DNA of 64,000 nt from positions 1-64,000 of the forward strand of contig PGXB01000031.1 of NCBI GenBank assembly GCA_002838945.1, in the 5' to 3' direction. The notes below the pieces were generated by a model. That model did no database searches. It saw only the letters and a program-made list of their open reading frames with translations, and was not told the origin of the DNA. The position numbers were made by a program, and so were the translations under genes. The DNA comes from a candidate division Zixibacteria bacterium HGW-Zixibacteria-1 (GTDB lineage: Bacteria; Zixibacteria; MSB-5A5; GN15; PGXB01). Numbering within the stretch: the first letter of the stretch is position 1; each line of letters opens with the position of its first letter. Below are positions 61,293-64,000 of the stretch, in pieces.

Positions 61293-63652
61293 TATCTCAA
61301 CTTTACAACGGTTACGCCGGCCCCGCCCTCGTTCCAGTCGCCGAGGCGGATAGAATCGACGGCGGAATGCCGTTTCAAAAATTCGGTTAATTCCTTGCGA
61401 AGTTTACCCGTGCCCTTGCCGTGGATAACATAAAGCTGCTGCAGTCCCGACAGCATGGCCGAATCGAGAAATTTATCCAGAGATTCGCGGGCCTCCTCGA
61501 CCGTCATGCCGCGCAAGTCGATTTCCGGGCCGGGAGCGGACATCTCTCTCAGGCCGCCGGCGCTTTTCAGCTTTTTGTCGGATGCATCCGTGATGATTTT
61601 TTTAAGGTCGGTTATATCCACGGTACTCATGATGTTGCCGACCCGCACTTTGCCTTTATTATCGCCGGCCATGCCGACAAACTCGCCCTCGGCCCGCAGG
61701 GAAATGACCAGAACCGGGTCGCCCGGCTCCAGTTTATCGGATGGCGCCGGTTTGGGTTGATGCTTCGCCTTCAGCCTTTCCAGAGTCTCCTTCTTCTCCT
61801 GAAGGAACTTATGGGCCTGTTTGACGGTGCCGGTTGAAGCCTTGCTTTCCCTGATTTCCTTGACGATGCGTTCCACCTCGCTGCGGGTTTCATTTAGGGT
61901 CCTTTCGAGTTCCTCAAGTTGCCGTTTTTTGATTTCGTCAATTTCCTTTTCCAGCTTCTCGATTTTTTCATTGTAATGATTTTCGAGATTGGCGGCATTA
62001 CGGAGTTTTTCCTCCAGTTCGACTTTATCTTTTTTCAGGACGGAGAGGTCCTTTTCGAGTGATTCGATTAGGCCGGTCAGAGAGCGCTCGCTTTTGCCGA
62101 TCAGATTGGCGGCATGAGCCGCGATATCCCGCGGCATGCCGAGTCGCTGGGCGATCTCGACCGCGTAGGAGCCGCCGGGGATGCCGGTGTACAGCTTAAA
62201 TGTTGGCGCCAGCGATTCGCGGTCGAACTCAAATGAGGCGTTCTCGATTTCGGGCTGAATCATCGGCAGTGTTTTCAACTGTGAGTAATGGGTGGTCACG
62301 ATCAGCTTGGCCTTCAATTCCACCATTTTAAGGATGATGGCTTCGGCGAGCGCGGAGCCTTCCTTGGGATCGGTCCCGGCGCCGATTTCATCAAGTAAAA
62401 TCAGGCTTGATTCCCGGGCATTCCGGACGGCAAAGATAATTTGCCGCACATGCGAGGAAAAAGTCGAGAGCGACAATTCGATGGACTGTTCATCACCGAT
62501 ATCGGCAATGACACTGTTGAAAATTCCGATTTCGGATTTTGCCTCGGTTGGGATATGCAGCCCGGATTGGGCCATCAGCACCAGCAGGCCGACCGTTTTC
62601 AGGGCCACCGTTTTTCCGCCGGTATTGGGGCCGGTTATAATCATGGCCAGCCGGGAGTCATTGAGCGAAAAATCGTTCGGGACGATATCATCGGTTTTCC
62701 CGACCCGATAGGCCATAAGCGGATGCCGCGCCTTAATCAACTCGATTTTGCTGTTTTTGCTCATTAACGGCTTATTGCCGCCGATTTTGATCGATAAATT
62801 CGCCGAAGCATGAATCGAATCGAGGATGCCGATAATTTCGCAGTTGGCCAGAAGGCGGTCGGCCGCTTCGCCGATCAGGGTGGTAAGATGACGCAGGATC
62901 CGATCGATCTCCAGCTGCTCATCCTGGAACAACTGACCGAGCCGATTATTGGCCTCAACAATGGCATTGGGCTCCACGAAAAGAGTTGAGCCGGATTTGG
63001 AGCGATCATGAATTATTCCCGAATCGGATTGAAACTGTCCGGCAATGACCGGGATAACATAGCGGCCGTCGCGGACGGTGATGGTGTCATCCTGCCAGCC
63101 CGGGGTTTTGTGCCTTTGGGCGAGCAACTCACTCAACCGGCCGGTAATTTTCCGCTTGAGGTCGTATAGATCCATCCTGATCCGCTTCAGTTTTTGCGAA
63201 GCGCTGTCCAGAATTTCGCCGTTTTTATCGATGGCCCGATCGATTTCTTTTTTGATTTCCGGAAAGGGGTGAAGTTCGGCCAGATATTTTTCGATCAGCG
63301 GGAAATGTTCACGTTCCGATTTGGCATAGTCATGAAGATGGGATGAGAGATCGATCAGTTCCCGGACACGAAGAATCGAGGCCGGGTCAAGATGAATTCC
63401 CTCGGTTCGGGACCTTCTGATCATCTCGCGGCCGTCATCAAGGCGGTATAGCGGAATGGCATCGCCGAAAAGGATAATATCCTTCATTTCGGAGACTTCA
63501 TCGAGCCTTTCGCGGATAGCCTCGATGTCGGTTCCGGGAGCGACTCTTTCGACATTGTCGATACCGTATGCGGTAACGCACAACCCCTTCAAGATGGATA
63601 TAATCTTGAAGTACTCAAGAACCTCCAGGCTATGTAGGTCAAAATCTTGCAT
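61292..63652 (-). CDS. mutS2: Endonuclease MutS2
   Basis: 786 residues. MutS core and lever without mismatch-binding domain, Walker A GPNTGGKTVALKTVG, Walker B SLILLDEIGAGTDP, coiled-coil region (about 520-620), KOW-like segment (about 640-700) and a C-terminal Smr nuclease domain (EIDLRGMTVEEARESLD ... VIHGKGTGKLR). It cuts branched DNA and limits recombination; in some bacteria it also rescues collided ribosomes. ATG at 63652 lies 16 bases from the terminator T-tract of the preceding gene. Confidence 0.95.
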   Translation of the reverse strand: MQDFDLHSLEVLEYFKIISILKGLCVTAYGIDNVERVAPGTDIEAIRERLDEVSEMKDIILFGDAIPLYRLDDGREMIRRSRTEGIHLDPASILRVRELIDLSSHLHDYAKSEREHFPLIEKYLAELHPFPEIKKEIDRAIDKNGEILDSASQKLKRIRMDLYDLKRKITGRLSELLAQRHKTPGWQDDTITVRDGRYVIPVIAGQFQSDSGIIHDRSKSGSTLFVEPNAIVEANNRLGQLFQDEQLEIDRILRHLTTLIGEAADRLLANCEIIGILDSIHASANLSIKIGGNKPLMSKNSKIELIKARHPLMAYRVGKTDDIVPNDFSLNDSRLAMIITGPNTGGKTVALKTVGLLVLMAQSGLHIPTEAKSEIGIFNSVIADIGDEQSIELSLSTFSSHVRQIIFAVRNARESSLILLDEIGAGTDPKEGSALAEAIILKMVELKAKLIVTTHYSQLKTLPMIQPEIENASFEFDRESLAPTFKLYTGIPGGSYAVEIAQRLGMPRDIAAHAANLIGKSERSLTGLIESLEKDLSVLKKDKVELEEKLRNAANLENHYNEKIEKLEKEIDEIKKRQLEELERTLNETRSEVERIVKEIRESKASTGTVKQAHKFLQEKKETLERLKAKHQPKPAPSDKLEPGDPVLVISLRAEGEFVGMAGDNKGKVRVGNIMSTVDITDLKKIITDASDKKLKSAGGLREMSAPGPEIDLRGMTVEEARESLDKFLDSAMLSGLQQLYVIHGKGTGKLRKELTEFLKRHSAVDSIRLGDWNEGGAGVTVVKLR

Positions 63653-63667
63653 AACATAAATTCACAA

Positions 63668-63696
63668 TAAAAAGGCCGGTATTTCCACCGGCCTGA
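63668..63696 (-). terminator. Terminator of the gene at the right edge
   Basis: AGGCCGGT (63673-63680) / ACCGGCCT (63687-63694). On the minus strand it is followed by TTTTATTG. It separates the gene cut by the window edge from mutS2. Confidence 0.85.
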
Positions 63697-63733
63697 ATAT
63701 AAAAATTTGTAACGAAAAGGGAAACAGCTTATT

Positions 63734-64000
63734 TTATATTCCTTTTTCTCCGCTGCCGAATACTTTATCCATCCGATATATAACGCGGTAAACCTGCTCG
63801 CGGTTTTTCGATAAATCGGCGAGATCATCGCCGGACAAATCGCTCGGCGGCCGTTGTAAAAGCGTGTTTTCGACTTTTTCCATAAAATTGGGATTCCTGG
63901 GATGCAGGGTGGAAGAGCCTTCATAAAGCATCGGGAGGGTTTTTGCAAAAGTTGAGCCGAGAAAAGAATTGTCGAACTCCACGTAAAACTTATCCGGCAT
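63734..64000 (-). CDS. C-terminal part or whole of an unknown protein at the window edge
   Basis: 88 residues ending in VFGSGEKGI. The first codon in the window is an ATG at 64000, which could be the start or an internal Met. No family recognised; the part FMEKVENTLLQRPPSDLSGDDL then LADLSKNREQVYRVI is charged and helical. Minus strand like mutS2, with its own terminator. Confidence 0.5.
   Translation of the reverse strand: MPDKFYVEFDNSFLGSTFAKTLPMLYEGSSTLHPRNPNFMEKVENTLLQRPPSDLSGDDLADLSKNREQVYRVIYRMDKVFGSGEKGI

Noticed and set aside
1-64000. rRNA and tRNA genes
   Set aside because: No stretch with cloverleaf-type pairing plus GTTCGA-type T-loop, and no rRNA-like sequence, was noticed on reading; a tRNAscan run would be needed to exclude a missed tRNA.

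Overview
The window looks like chromosome of an uncultured bacterium of the FCB group, most likely candidate phylum Zixibacteria. This is an inference: two exported proteins carry dockerin-like repeats of the form LxDIxFLINYLYxGGP, two others end in the YPNPFN...GIYFYR type-9-secretion-like sorting domain, FG-GAP/VCBS propellers are frequent, and base composition is about 50% GC. No rRNA, tRNA or CRISPR array was seen.

Layout. Positions 1-87 hold the tail and right end of an IS3-family element. Positions 216-9959 are an exported-protein region: a DUF4402-like protein, a seven-bladed propeller with sorting tail, an FG-GAP/PQQ-like propeller with a frameshifted dockerin, and a large subtilisin-like protease. 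Positions 10099-16403 (minus) form a tight operon smpB - amidase - murI - M24 peptidase - FN3 lipoprotein - GT22 glycosyltransferase. Positions 16490-26570 (mostly plus) are housekeeping genes: a nitrilase-family hydrolase, a receiver domain, a PHA regulator/phasin fusion, rlmN, an exported unknown, a lipoprotein, a HAD phosphatase, an AlkA-type glycosylase and an M29 aminopeptidase, with ctpA on the minus strand. A second subtilisin (26629-28992, minus) carries PKD, cohesin-like and dockerin modules.

Positions 29304-37437 are a type IV pilus locus: a pseudopilin, pilM, pilN, pilO, an AMIN-PilP fusion, a short secretin pilQ and a giant Ig-like lipoprotein. Then come an acyl-CoA synthetase, yjbQ and mtnA. 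An AT-rich two-gene island (40904-42868) encodes a DUF4062 protein and a TIR/deoxyribosyltransferase-like protein and is the best candidate for an accessory or defence system. Next are a HExxH protease, a DEDDh exonuclease, a broken mscS, a small His-containing ORF with internal hairpins, and a histidine ammonia-lyase with an Ala-Cys-Gly cofactor triad.

Positions 47216-47576 are a block of dispersed palindromic repeats. It is followed by dinB-like, MFS and DUF4097-like genes, an ABC exporter with galT, and an LtaS-like sulfatase. The last block (55372-63652, minus) reads mutS2 - dnaG - recN - ECF sigma - anti-sigma (broken) - ybjQ - signal peptidase I. The signal peptidase has a duplicated membrane domain and lacks the usual catalytic lysine.

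Three genes (the dockerin protein, mscS and the anti-sigma factor) are broken by small out-of-frame events. Either this genome is accumulating lesions or the assembly has indel errors; reads are needed to decide.
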